Positions 1 through 8,123 of a stretch of 64,000 bases of DNA are shown piece after piece. Origin of the DNA: Phyllobacterium sp. 628 (GTDB lineage: Bacteria > Pseudomonadota > Alphaproteobacteria > Rhizobiales > Rhizobiaceae); NCBI RefSeq assembly GCF_014189505.1, contig NZ_CP050301.1:2425501-2489500 (forward strand), read 5' to 3'. The translations under genes and the position numbers were made by a program. Numbering within the stretch: the first letter of the stretch is position 1; each line of letters opens with the position of its first letter. Under the pieces are notes generated by a model, which was given only the letters and a program-made list of their open reading frames with translations, did no database searches and was not told where the DNA came from.

Positions 1-440
1 ACGGGAATTGAATACTGAATGGCTAGATTGACGGATTCCGCCCGGCGCCGGACATTAATCTCCGGCAATTCGTCGATGAGGAGGCGATAGGTTTCTTCTC
101 CGCTTTCAACCGGAGCGGCGGTACGGGCTACCCGAATCGTATAGGTCGTTCCCGGCTGCAAAGTAGCCGCAGGAGGGCTGGCGACAACGTCTGTGGCGGG
201 TGTCAGAAAATCTTGATTGCTGTTTTGTGTCCAGCGGTAAACCCGCACCTGAACGTTGACCGGACGGTCGCCATTATTGCGCAGATTGACCGAAGCAGTT
301 TGCGCTGGAGCAGTCAGATCAAGGGTAACAGGTGACACTTGCAGGAATGCCGCCTGACTTTCCTGTACGGAAAACAGCCCGGTTGACAAAGCAAAAAGTG
401 CGATAAGCGTCCGCATGGCCGATGGCTGATACAAACGCAT
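1..440 (-). CDS. Pilus assembly chaperone (PapD/CsuC-like), partial, second cassette
   Basis: This is a periplasmic chaperone that would cap pilin subunits before they reach an outer-membrane usher. Only the first 146 codons or so are in the window; the gene continues past the left edge. The product starts with a signal peptide ending near QESQA and then reads FLQVSPVTLDLTAPAQ, with conserved ASPPAATLQPGTTYTIRVAR and EETYRLLIDELPE blocks. It closely resembles the complete chaperone at 5056-5808. ATG at 440 shares its A with the TGA of the preceding pilin gene (TGATG), so the two are probably translationally coupled; a second in-frame ATG at 416 is also possible. The usher that should follow lies outside the window. 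Confidence 0.88.
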   Translation of the reverse strand, partial: MRLYQPSAMRTLIALFALSTGLFSVQESQAAFLQVSPVTLDLTAPAQTASVNLRNNGDRPVNVQVRVYRWTQNSNQDFLTPATDVVASPPAATLQPGTTYTIRVARTAAPVESGEETYRLLIDELPEINVRRRAESVNLAIQYSIP

Positions 441-985
441 CAGTAGCTGACAGAAACAACGACGGTATCTGTGTAGGTTCCGTCTGCAGGGGTGGTCTGA
501 GCCGGAATCTGACCAAATATTTGTTTGGATTGTATTGTGCCATCCGCAGTCAGGGAGACCACATTGCTCGCCGTGTCAGTCGTATTGCCCCAAACCGACT
601 TGTGTGCCGTATCCTGATAAAGCTGATAGCTGATAAATTCAGTGCCGCTTTTCATGCGGCGGGTATTCACATCGTTGGCAGTGGATGCATTGGTTCCGGC
701 ACCAAGTCCGATCTTGAGAGCAGTTCCATTTGTACATTGCACCTGAATGGAGCCGGTCCCCTTAGCTGCTGTCTCACCATCCACGGCCTTGTTGAGAACG
801 CCCTTGGACCCAAAATCCAGCACGGCGTTTGAAACAGTACCGCCCGATCCCACATTAACCTGGCATTCTTTGGTGATGACGATCTTCACCTCCAAATTAC
901 CGGTCGACGACCCGGCATTCACATTCGACGATACGCCGGTTGCCACAACGGAAACTGTCGCAAGTATTGCGAAATTAATTTTCAT
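440..985 (-). CDS. Spore coat U (SCPU) domain pilin, Csu-like major subunit, second cassette
   Basis: Small secreted pilin-like protein of 181 residues. A signal peptide (MKINFAILATVSVVATG...VNA) is followed by one SCPU beta-sandwich domain. Typical features are GNLEVKIVITKECQV, VLDFGS, IQVQC, the RRM turn and the C-terminal G.YTDTVVVSVSY strand that would act as donor strand. The start is set by CTGGAG five bases before the ATG. A longer frame from 1018 has no ribosome binding site. It is a clear paralogue of the pilin at 5808-6374, and both are followed by a chaperone with the same TGATG overlap. Csu-type pili are known to mediate attachment and biofilm formation; the role here is inferred. 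Confidence 0.88.
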   Translation of the reverse strand: MKINFAILATVSVVATGVSSNVNAGSSTGNLEVKIVITKECQVNVGSGGTVSNAVLDFGSKGVLNKAVDGETAAKGTGSIQVQCTNGTALKIGLGAGTNASTANDVNTRRMKSGTEFISYQLYQDTAHKSVWGNTTDTASNVVSLTADGTIQSKQIFGQIPAQTTPADGTYTDTVVVSVSY

Positions 986-1578
986 AATTACTCCAGATAT
1001 ATTCGTGATGGCGCTCATGCTCGCCTGGAAAAAGCTTTATCAAAAAAACATCGGATAATTCCATGATACTTAAGTGTAAAATCAAATAACTAAATATAGG
1101 TATGCGTTTTTATTTAAAACAAACAGTAATACTTTGGTATAACTCATTGGATAATGATTTTTGCTGTATGTATGTATAGCAAGATTCGCGAATTAATGAA
1201 CGTAGATTTGAATACAACCGCAGTCATTCTTGAAAGGGATGGTTTCAGGCCCGATCCTTGGCACGTCAGCAACTGCTGGCAATGGTAAGGATATTTGGCC
1301 ATGGCGCTGCGCGCTGAGGGGCAGGACCTATTAATTATGTTTTGTTTTGTCAGCGTGGCGGGGCTTAAATCCGGAGATCGTATTCAAGGCTATATCGACA
1401 GCCTATCAGGGGGTGCTGCCGGAAGCCCTTGGCACGTTCGCATGCAGACAGCCAAACAGCACCGCGCTCCAGATCAAATTGGGCAAGGTCGCAGCAAGCG
1501 ATACAGTGATGGCCGTGCCGAATGAATGGCGCGCCGAGTCAAAAAATAAACGAGCCCTCGAGGGGCTTCAGTTTATTC
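986..1578. other. Intergenic region between the two pilus cassettes
   Basis: This stretch separates the end of the tip-protein gene from the second pilin gene. Positions 1060-1200 are strongly A+T rich and probably hold the promoter of the second pilin-chaperone pair, although no clear -35/-10 pair stands out. Positions 1290-1530 are open in two frames but lack a ribosome binding site and a recognisable product. A terminator hairpin lies at its right end. Confidence 0.5.
1540..1568 (-). terminator. Rho-independent terminator after the tip-protein gene
   Basis: Read on the minus strand, a stem AGCCC/GGGCT around the palindrome CCTCGAGG is followed by CGTTTATTTTTT. It lies about 10 bases beyond the stop of the tip protein at 1579 and would end the first pilus operon. 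Confidence 0.7.
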
Positions 1579-2634
1579 CTAAAATTCAATCGTGGTGATG
1601 ACCTCATCGGCATAGGCTCCGGGCATAACTCCCCCGGTCTTCGGCAGGGATAGTTTTGCGCATACGGAATGGTTGTTGAGATCGTTCACCCTGGTGCCTT
1701 GACCGGAAAGCGTTGAATTTGCCGTCCAGGGAGTTTTGCAATCCTGCTGAAACAACTCGTACGGCAGGAGATTGCCGTTATTTGCCATGCGTCTTATGCC
1801 GGTATCCGTGGGGTTTTTGCCGCTGCCGATGCTGATTTTATAGGGTGTTTGATAGGTGCAGCGAACGCCGATATTGCCTGTCGCGCTTGCCTGCGCTTGG
1901 GATAATTCAATGGTGCCGAAATCAATATTTTTCATATTTTCAAACTGACACGTTTTTTGAACTCTTGCGGTAATTGTGAAATATTCGCTGGTTATCAAAC
2001 TTCCGTTTGAACAGTCGTCGCGCATAAAATAGCCGCCATATTGGCCATATATCCTGAAACTGCCCGTATAGGTGCCCTCGCTGACCAGGTCCTGAGATTC
2101 TCGGGGAACGACTTGAAATCCAATTTTGCCGAAACTAATTTTTTGCCGCACCCATCCTATGGCTATCTGTACAGGAAAGCCCTCAGCCACTGTAGCTGCC
2201 GTTTTTCCCATAAAGCTTCCTTCTTTTCTTCCCAGTGCAACGCCGTCCACCATAACCTTTATAGCAAGGCGGGAAGCGTTATTCGCTGTTGAACCAGCTT
2301 TGGATAAAAAGAAAATAGTTTCCCCCATATCTGTTTTTGAAGATATCGGCGCCTGATCAGTGTCGAGGAGGATGCAAGCCTTGGTAGCGAGTGAAATCAA
2401 AGCCGTTTCACAATTCATGGTAACATTCGTTGTGCTTTCTGAGGAGCTGTAGGTACGGCTGACAACAATATCGAGAGCAACATCTGGCAATGCGGGCATG
2501 GGATTAAAGGTGCACGTTTTGGCGAAACTTGCCTCCGTTGAAATCATCAACATGGTTGCTGCAATCGAGACAAATATAAATGTGCGGAACGCCGATCCAC
2601 TTCCAGCGTTTCGGAGCAAATGAACAAGGCGCAT
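1579..2634 (-). CDS. Two-domain SCPU protein, probable CsuE-like pilus tip subunit
   Basis: A 351-residue secreted protein. The signal peptide (from MRLVHLLRN to about residue 38, ...STEASFA) is followed by two spore-coat-U-like domains. The first covers roughly residues 40-210 (CTFNPMPALPDVALDI; GTYTGSFRIYGQYGG). The second covers 220-351 (CQFENMKNIDFGTIE, IGVRCTYQTPYKISIGSG, RRM, final ADEVITTIEF). Two-domain architecture and position after the usher match the tip adhesin of archaic Csu pili. The start at 2634 has GGAG seven bases upstream; the longer frame from 2718 would run into the usher. Which surface it binds cannot be read from the sequence. Confidence 0.85.
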   Translation of the reverse strand: MRLVHLLRNAGSGSAFRTFIFVSIAATMLMISTEASFAKTCTFNPMPALPDVALDIVVSRTYSSSESTTNVTMNCETALISLATKACILLDTDQAPISSKTDMGETIFFLSKAGSTANNASRLAIKVMVDGVALGRKEGSFMGKTAATVAEGFPVQIAIGWVRQKISFGKIGFQVVPRESQDLVSEGTYTGSFRIYGQYGGYFMRDDCSNGSLITSEYFTITARVQKTCQFENMKNIDFGTIELSQAQASATGNIGVRCTYQTPYKISIGSGKNPTDTGIRRMANNGNLLPYELFQQDCKTPWTANSTLSGQGTRVNDLNNHSVCAKLSLPKTGGVMPGAYADEVITTIEF

Positions 2635-2645
2635 AAAAATCTCCG

Positions 2646-5054
2646 TCAACGGCATGAAACGGGGCCAATTTCGGGTTGTGTGCCCGCAATGGAATGGAAA
2701 TCGAATGTTGCGCGGCATGTCCCGGCATTGTCCGGCAAAGTGACGGTGACGCTGTTGTGACCAGCCAGGCCGGTAAGGTAAGTGCGGCCGTCATAGCCGG
2801 CGATTGTCGGCTCTCCGACGCCATCGAGCAGCACGCCCGCGCCAACCGGGAGCGCCTTCCCATCGGGACCGGTAAAGTCCACCACGGCAGCGCTGACTTG
2901 CCTCGTGCCAAAATCCACCACAACGCCGGAACGATCCGCCGGAATTACAATCTCTTCGGTGGTTTCTGGCTGGATATCGAGCGGAAGATTGGCCGGATCG
3001 ATGGAAATCCTGTTCCTTTGATAAGAATTCAGATTGGAAATCAGTGCGCGGCCGGATTTGTTGGTTTTGGCAGCATGAGCATGGTTCAGCGAGACATCGA
3101 CATCCGGCCCGCCTGCTTTGATGACAGCAAAGGCGTCATCGACCGTATGGCTTAAAAATACACCGCCACCCGCTGCAACAACTGCCCCTTCAACGGTGCC
3201 AGTAATGCGGCCCTGATTATCCGATTGATCGACCGATCCGGACAGGGATGCCAGATCTGTCTGATAACTGGCGTTGACAGAACGGCTTCCGCCATCCCCG
3301 TCAGCTGCCTCGTTGTCCTGTACGGACCAGCCAAATGCATTACCCTGCCGGTTGCCTGATTTGGACAGGCTGTTGCTGAAATTGATGTGGTCGCCGCTGG
3401 TGGAAACATTGCTTGAGGCGGACAGGCCATTGTCGAATGAGACGTTGAAGCCGGCATAAATACCATTCTGGTTGTGGTGGTTGAGATCTGTATAGGCGGT
3501 GACATAGGTTGAAATGTTCTTGAAAATCGTGCGGGACCAGGATCCCGTCAGAATGCTTGAATCGTTGTCCCTGCCGGCTCAGCGAATACGGGAAAAACTG
3601 AGATTGAGCGATGAAGGATCGAAGCCAAGCGGAAATGAAAAACCGATACGGTCGACTTTCTGGGCGCTGGCAGAAATAGGGATGTCATTATCGCGGCTGC
3701 GATCAATGGCCAGACCAACATCACTATAATCACCAAAGGTGCGATCGGCGCCGATATAAAAGGAATAGCCTTTGTACGATGCCTGATAGAAGGCCGATGC
3801 CTTGCCGCCTAATTGACTGTTGTAGCTGCTGCCCGCAAACGAACTGCTGAGCGAGCCGTAGGAACCCAGCCCCAAAGCGACACCGGCACCGCCATTTATC
3901 AGGCCGCGCGTGGCTTCCGCATGACCTTCCAGCGTCACCCAATCACTGAGACCATAGCGGATGCTGGCGGATCCGGCGACGTTTCGATCGTACAGAAATG
4001 ACTGATCGCCGAAGCCGAGGCGCACAAATCCCGCATCGACCGAAAAATCGGCTATGCCCCGGCTCAACATATTGGGTGCAAAGAAATATTGCCGTTGTGT
4101 TACCACCTCGCGGCCAAGCGCGTCGCGCATGACAATACGCGCGTCACCGCCGCCACCAAGAAAGGGAAGGCCGGTGAAATCGAAAGGTCCTGCGGGCACC
4201 TCACCGGAAAATACCTTCATGTTATTCAGGTACAGATCAAGCGTTGAGGGCACCGAGGCGGAACCGCTTAAGTTTGGCACAGGGCTCGTGATTAAATCCG
4301 GGCGCAAATTAAAGTTGCGTTTCAACTGAAAGCCGCCAAAGCGATAGGATGAACTCCACGGCAACGACCCCGATATGGCATCGCCCAACTGATAAACCAG
4401 CAGATTTTCCGGATCCGTGTAGCGCCAGGAACTGTCCAGTCGGGTGAAACTACCGTTTGGACGGTCAAACATATCAAAATTCTCAAATGGGTTGAGGCGT
4501 GCCAGTAGGGTGGTTGATCCGGTGCCAAAATGCGTCAGCAATCGTGCATCGAAACTGCCATTCAAGCTGCTGCTGGTCGCACCGCTATATCCCCAGTCAT
4601 AGTCAGACGTACCATACAAAGTATAGTTCAGGACAAAACCGAGATTGGAGCGAACCGTGGAAAAATCAATTGGGCCTGTTGCATTGCTGACATTGATTTT
4701 GGCGGGCTCCCGAGCGCTGTCGGGAGCTTGAAAAAATACCATCTGCGCCGGTTCATCGTAGCGCCAGGTTACGCCTTTGAGACTATCAAGCGGGATCCAC
4801 CCACGGGCATCAGTTGTACCCATTTCCGGCTTTATGCCGGCTGTCCGCAGATCGTCAGGAGCTGCCTCCAGCTCGCCATCCGGCAAGCGCTTAAACGTGG
4901 CCACGGTGCGGGTGCCATGATCATTCATGGTAACGCCCAGCATAAGGTCCTGGACGTCAGCCGACGAAACGCTATCGCCGGGCACATCCTGCGCCATAGT
5001 GGGTGAGGCAACTCCCCACGCAGCGAGAGTTATAATCCAAACGCCCGCCCGCAT
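2646..5054 (-). pseudogene. Outer-membrane usher (FimD/CsuD-like) with an in-frame stop
   Basis: The usher forms the outer-membrane pore through which chaperone-pilin complexes are secreted and polymerised. From ATG 5054 the product has a signal peptide (MRAGVWIITLAAWGVASPTMAQ), an N-terminal chaperone-binding part and a long beta-barrel. At 3579-3581 the coding strand reads TGA after SFSRIR. The same frame then stays open to 2646 and continues with typical usher sequence (DNDSSILTGSWSRTIF; PLDIQPETTEEIVIPADRSG; VVVDFGTRQVSAAVV; TLPDNAGTCRATF). With the stop read through, the length is about 802 residues, normal for this family. A single nonsense change therefore splits it after about 491 codons. 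Unless the TGA is suppressed or is a sequencing error, no functional usher is made here. The start lies two bases after the chaperone stop. Confidence 0.88.
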
Positions 5055-5055
5055 A

Positions 5056-5808
5056 TCAATGCTTCTCGACAGCCACCGGCTGATTGACCGCGTAATCATC
5101 GCCCTTGGCTGTCACGCGGACGCTGCTGCCCGGTTGAATGCGCTGCATCCCTCTGGTGGTCGCCCAGCGGCGCGTGGAGCCCGGCAGGACATAACCATTC
5201 AGCCCCGAACCACCGACGGAAATGGTTCCAGTCGGCGAGGCCAACGCCAAATCGGCGATCTTGGCATGACGGTTGCCTGTGTTGCTTCCCTCAACAGTCA
5301 AGTGACTGCTGTCGCGAGCAACCTTCCAGTGCACATCGGCGCCGGCTCCATGTGCTGCTGTAAAGAAAACAGGAATGGAATAACGGATATCCACATTGAT
5401 GGAATTGGCTGGCCGCCGGAGGTTGACCTCCGGCAGTTCGTCAATCATCAGCCGGTACGCTTCCTCGCCTTTGACAACCGGCGGCCCCATCCGGACAACC
5501 CGGATTGTATAGGTCGTGCCCGGCTGCAGCTTTGCGGCGGGAGGGCTGGCAACGACGTCCTTGGCAGGAATCAGCTGATCCTCGCCGCCAACCTGAGCCC
5601 AATGATAGGCACGGACCTGAACATTGACCGGACTGTCGCCCATATTGCGTAAATTGAGGGTAGCGGATTGTGCAGGCGCGGTCAGATCAAGGGTAACCGG
5701 CGACACCTGAAGTGAGGCAGCCTGACACCCTTGTGCAACCAGCAGACTGGCGGAAAGGCCAATCAGGGCAAAACAACCACGCATGACGGACATCTTTCCC
5801 GCACGCAT
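5056..5808 (-). CDS. Pilus assembly chaperone (PapD/CsuC-like), first cassette
   Basis: Periplasmic chaperone of 250 residues that donates a strand to pilin subunits and delivers them to the usher. A signal peptide ends near AQGCQA. The N-terminal immunoglobulin-like domain shows LQVSPVTLDLTAPAQSATL, NVQVRAYHW, ASPPAAKLQPGTTYTIRV and EEAYRLMIDELPE. A second domain runs from about residue 140 to the end (SHLTVEGSNTGNRHAKIADL; GYVLPGSTRRW). ATG 5808 overlaps the TGA of the pilin gene by one base (TGATG), and its own stop lies two bases before the usher ATG, so pilin, chaperone and usher form one tight operon. Confidence 0.92.
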   Translation of the reverse strand: MRAGKMSVMRGCFALIGLSASLLVAQGCQAASLQVSPVTLDLTAPAQSATLNLRNMGDSPVNVQVRAYHWAQVGGEDQLIPAKDVVASPPAAKLQPGTTYTIRVVRMGPPVVKGEEAYRLMIDELPEVNLRRPANSINVDIRYSIPVFFTAAHGAGADVHWKVARDSSHLTVEGSNTGNRHAKIADLALASPTGTISVGGSGLNGYVLPGSTRRWATTRGMQRIQPGSSVRVTAKGDDYAVNQPVAVEKH

Positions 5809-6374
5809 CAATAGGTCACGTTAATGGCAACGGTGTCGGTATACAGTCCCGCAGTCGGAAGGTCTTTCTGTGGAATTCGCCCATAAATCGCGTAGGTGTG
5901 ATCCTCTACGGAGGCGTCGTCAGTGCTCGAAACGTATTTGTCGCTATCATTGGTATCACCCCAGGGAAGCGTGCGTGCCGAATCCTTGTAGAGTGCGTAA
6001 TTGATAAATTCTGGACCAGCGGCAGCGTTGTTCGACATCCTTCGGCTGTTGCTTGTGGTGTCGTAATTCTTGCCGTTGCCCAAACCGATGCTGTATTTCT
6101 GACCCTTGGTGCACCGTACCCGGATAGCGCCTGAACTTGTCGCGTCCGTCTGAGCATCTGCGCCACCAGCCTTATCTCCAGCCAAATGGCTTCGAGTGCC
6201 GAAATCCAGAACCGCGTTCTGAGCATTGGCGTTTCCGGCGAAATTCACAGTGCAACCCGCCTGTATGATGACCTTGACTTCCAATGTACCGGTGGCGGTA
6301 CCAGCATTCGCAACGGCAGGCAGGCCTGCCGCAATTACGGCGGCAGTTGTGAATAAGAGGTGGCAAATTTTCAT
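5808..6374 (-). CDS. Spore coat U (SCPU) domain pilin, Csu-like major subunit, first cassette
   Basis: Secreted pilin-like protein of 188 residues and first gene of the pilus operon. A signal peptide (MKICHLLFTTAAVIAAGLP...ANA) leads into one SCPU domain with GTLEVKVIIQAGCTVNF, AVLDFGTRSHL, IRVRCTKGQKYSIGLG, RRMS and the C-terminal GLYTDTVAINVTY strand. GGAG lies six bases before ATG 6374. ATGs at 6377 and 6386 are alternatives, but MKI matches the paralogue at 440-985. The cysteine pair (C in QAGC and VRC) fits the family disulfide. Confidence 0.88.
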   Translation of the reverse strand: MKICHLLFTTAAVIAAGLPAVANAGTATGTLEVKVIIQAGCTVNFAGNANAQNAVLDFGTRSHLAGDKAGGADAQTDATSSGAIRVRCTKGQKYSIGLGNGKNYDTTSNSRRMSNNAAAGPEFINYALYKDSARTLPWGDTNDSDKYVSSTDDASVEDHTYAIYGRIPQKDLPTAGLYTDTVAINVTY

Positions 6375-6631
6375 CATCTTCTCCATTTTTCCTGGTCAAT
6401 TGAATTATGACGATGTGCCAAACCCCTGACTTTCCATCTCAATAGGAACGAGCCAGTTGGGCCGGTACTGCCATGTGGCAGGAGGAGAAGATTTTATGGA
6501 TTTGAGAGAACGGTGGCGTGTTGCTGACCGTGAGATTGCGAACTTCCAGCCATGGAAATAGTGCGGATGCATAGCATCAGGCACTTGAGCGGCCGCTTCA
6601 GCAGATAATATTTGAGCTTTTTTGAGCGATC

Positions 6632-7660
6632 TTAACGGCGCGGCGGAACCGGAGGTCCGCTTGATTGCCGCAGAATCAGCTCGACCGGCCAGATCTCATG
6701 AATGTTTTCTACTGGCTCGCCATCGATGATTTGGACAAGCAGCTCGGCAATGCGCGAACCGGCCGAGCGTATCGATGAGCGCGTTGTTGTCATGGCCGGA
6801 ACCATATTGCTGGCATTGAGATAGGGAAAAACGTCATCATGGGCGATAACGGAAACTTCTTTGCCCAGTTCATAGCCCTTTGAACGGATGGCGCGGAAAA
6901 CCCCCAGCGCCGTCATCATGGAGCCGGCAAGAATCGCGGTTGGATGCGGATCGTAGGATAGAAGCCGTTGCGCCTCATGAAAGCCGGTCTCATCGGAAAA
7001 GTGTTCGTGTGCGATAAAACGCGGATCGACAGGAATACGCCGCTCAAGCAGTGCTTCGCGATAACCGGTTTCCCTGTGCTCCGAGAATGTATGGCCCTTG
7101 TGGCCGTCGATCATGGCTATGCGGCGGTGACCGATGTCGATCAGATGCGATGTAGCCTGGCGAAACGCGCCGGCATTGTCGATATCAAGCCAGGCATGCG
7201 GCGCCTGGATATTGGTGCGGCCATGCAGGACGAAGGGAAACTTCGCCTCGATCAGCATCGCCACGCGCTCATCCATCAGGGTAGGGCCCGTGACAATGAT
7301 ACCATCGACGCGCTTGCTGGAAATCAGCCGCCGGTAGGCGCCAAGTTCGTCATTGTTGACGACCGGGCTCATCAACAGATCCATTTCGTCCAGAGATAAC
7401 CGCTCGGCCAGACCGGAAAAGAATTCGCTCGTATGCGGGCCAAAGCGCTGGCTGCGGTCGCGCGGCATTAAAATACCAATGGCGCCAACCCGGCCGATAG
7501 CCAGACGGCGGGCATTGGCATTGGCGCTGTAACCGAATTTCTGTGCCGCCTGGGCAACCCGTTCACGGGTCGCCTTGTTGACCTCGGGATAACCGTTCAG
7601 GGCACGGCTGACTGTCGTCTGGGAGAGCCCGAGTTGTTCAGCCAAGTCCTTCAGTTTCAT
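6632..7660 (-). CDS. thuR: LacI-family regulator of the thu sugar operon (ThuR-like)
   Basis: A 342-residue LacI/GalR repressor. Residues 1-50 form the DNA-binding helix-turn-helix (MKLKDLAEQLGLSQTTVSRA, NGYPEVNKATRERV). Residues 60-330 form the periplasmic-binding-protein-like sensor (GAIGILMPRDRS; RRLISSKRVDGIIVTG; VSVIAHDDVFPYLN). It is divergent from thuEFGKAB, as in Sinorhizobium. Between the two units lie three copies of the palindrome CAAAGCGCTTTG, which suits a LacI-type dimer, so it probably represses both itself and the operon until a disaccharide or derivative is present. The effector is inferred from the operon. Confidence 0.87.
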   Translation of the reverse strand: MKLKDLAEQLGLSQTTVSRALNGYPEVNKATRERVAQAAQKFGYSANANARRLAIGRVGAIGILMPRDRSQRFGPHTSEFFSGLAERLSLDEMDLLMSPVVNNDELGAYRRLISSKRVDGIIVTGPTLMDERVAMLIEAKFPFVLHGRTNIQAPHAWLDIDNAGAFRQATSHLIDIGHRRIAMIDGHKGHTFSEHRETGYREALLERRIPVDPRFIAHEHFSDETGFHEAQRLLSYDPHPTAILAGSMMTALGVFRAIRSKGYELGKEVSVIAHDDVFPYLNASNMVPAMTTTRSSIRSAGSRIAELLVQIIDGEPVENIHEIWPVELILRQSSGPPVPPRR

Positions 7661-7775
7661 GGCAGCGATCCAATGCGCAGTATGGTTCAGCGTTAAAGAT
7701 GCGCGTTCGTGTTACCGGAGCGAAACATCCATAGCCGAGATATGACTCCAAATACTAAGCACAACTATAGCATAA

Positions 7776-7793
7776 ATTCAAAGCGCTTTGAAT
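7776..7793. promoter_or_regulatory. LacI-type operator 1, thuR-proximal
   Basis: ATTCAAAGCGCTTTGAAT is an 18-bp perfect palindrome of the LacI-family kind with central CG. It lies 116 bp upstream of thuR and 218 bp (centre to centre) from the matching site near thuE, so it may serve autoregulation or looping. Confidence 0.8.
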
Positions 7794-7962
7794 GAAACAT
7801 CAATATTTAGTGATCAAACTATTATCAAACGATCTTTTGTCCTCGAACCCCGGCAGAAATTGCGCGGTTAGAAATTTCCAATAGGCCATTGAATTTGCGT
7901 TATATAATGGAATTGGTCGATCAATCGTTTATCAACGCATTCCATTTCTCGAAAATTGCAAC

Positions 7963-7992
7963 TTGACAGTCATGGAGAGCTTTGTCATTTTT
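7963..7992 (+). promoter_or_regulatory. Possible thuE promoter
   Basis: TTGACA at 7963-7968 is followed 18 bases later by the weak -10-like ATTTTT at 7987-7992. Operator 2 starts two bases further on, so a bound repressor would cover the start point. The -35 match is exact but the -10 is poor, so this is tentative. Confidence 0.35.
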
Positions 7993-7993
7993 C

Positions 7994-8011
7994 ATTCAAA
8001 GCGCTTTGAAT
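7994..8011. promoter_or_regulatory. LacI-type operator 2, thuE side
   Basis: ATTCAAAGCGCTTTGAAT is identical over all 18 bp to operator 1. It lies 113 bp upstream of thuE, just downstream of the putative promoter, a normal place for repression. Confidence 0.82.
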
Positions 8012-8032
8012 TTTCGAAATGAAAGTAAGATC

Positions 8033-8044
8033 CAAAGCGCTTTG
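8033..8044. promoter_or_regulatory. LacI-type operator 3, thuE side
   Basis: CAAAGCGCTTTG repeats the 12-bp core of operators 1 and 2 without the outer ATT/AAT. It is 36 bp (centre to centre) beyond operator 2 and inside the probable 5' leader of thuE, so it could act as a roadblock or auxiliary site. Confidence 0.72.
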
Positions 8045-8123
8045 AGGAGGAATTTTAAACGAGGGGACTGACATTGCTCACACGTGGGATGTCCGAATCC
8101 GTTCCGATTTTTGGGAGGAAATC

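Noticed and set aside
1295..1598. Two overlapping open frames on the plus strand between the pilus cassettes
   Set aside because: There is no ribosome binding site and no recognisable product, and the end overlaps the terminator of the tip-protein gene.
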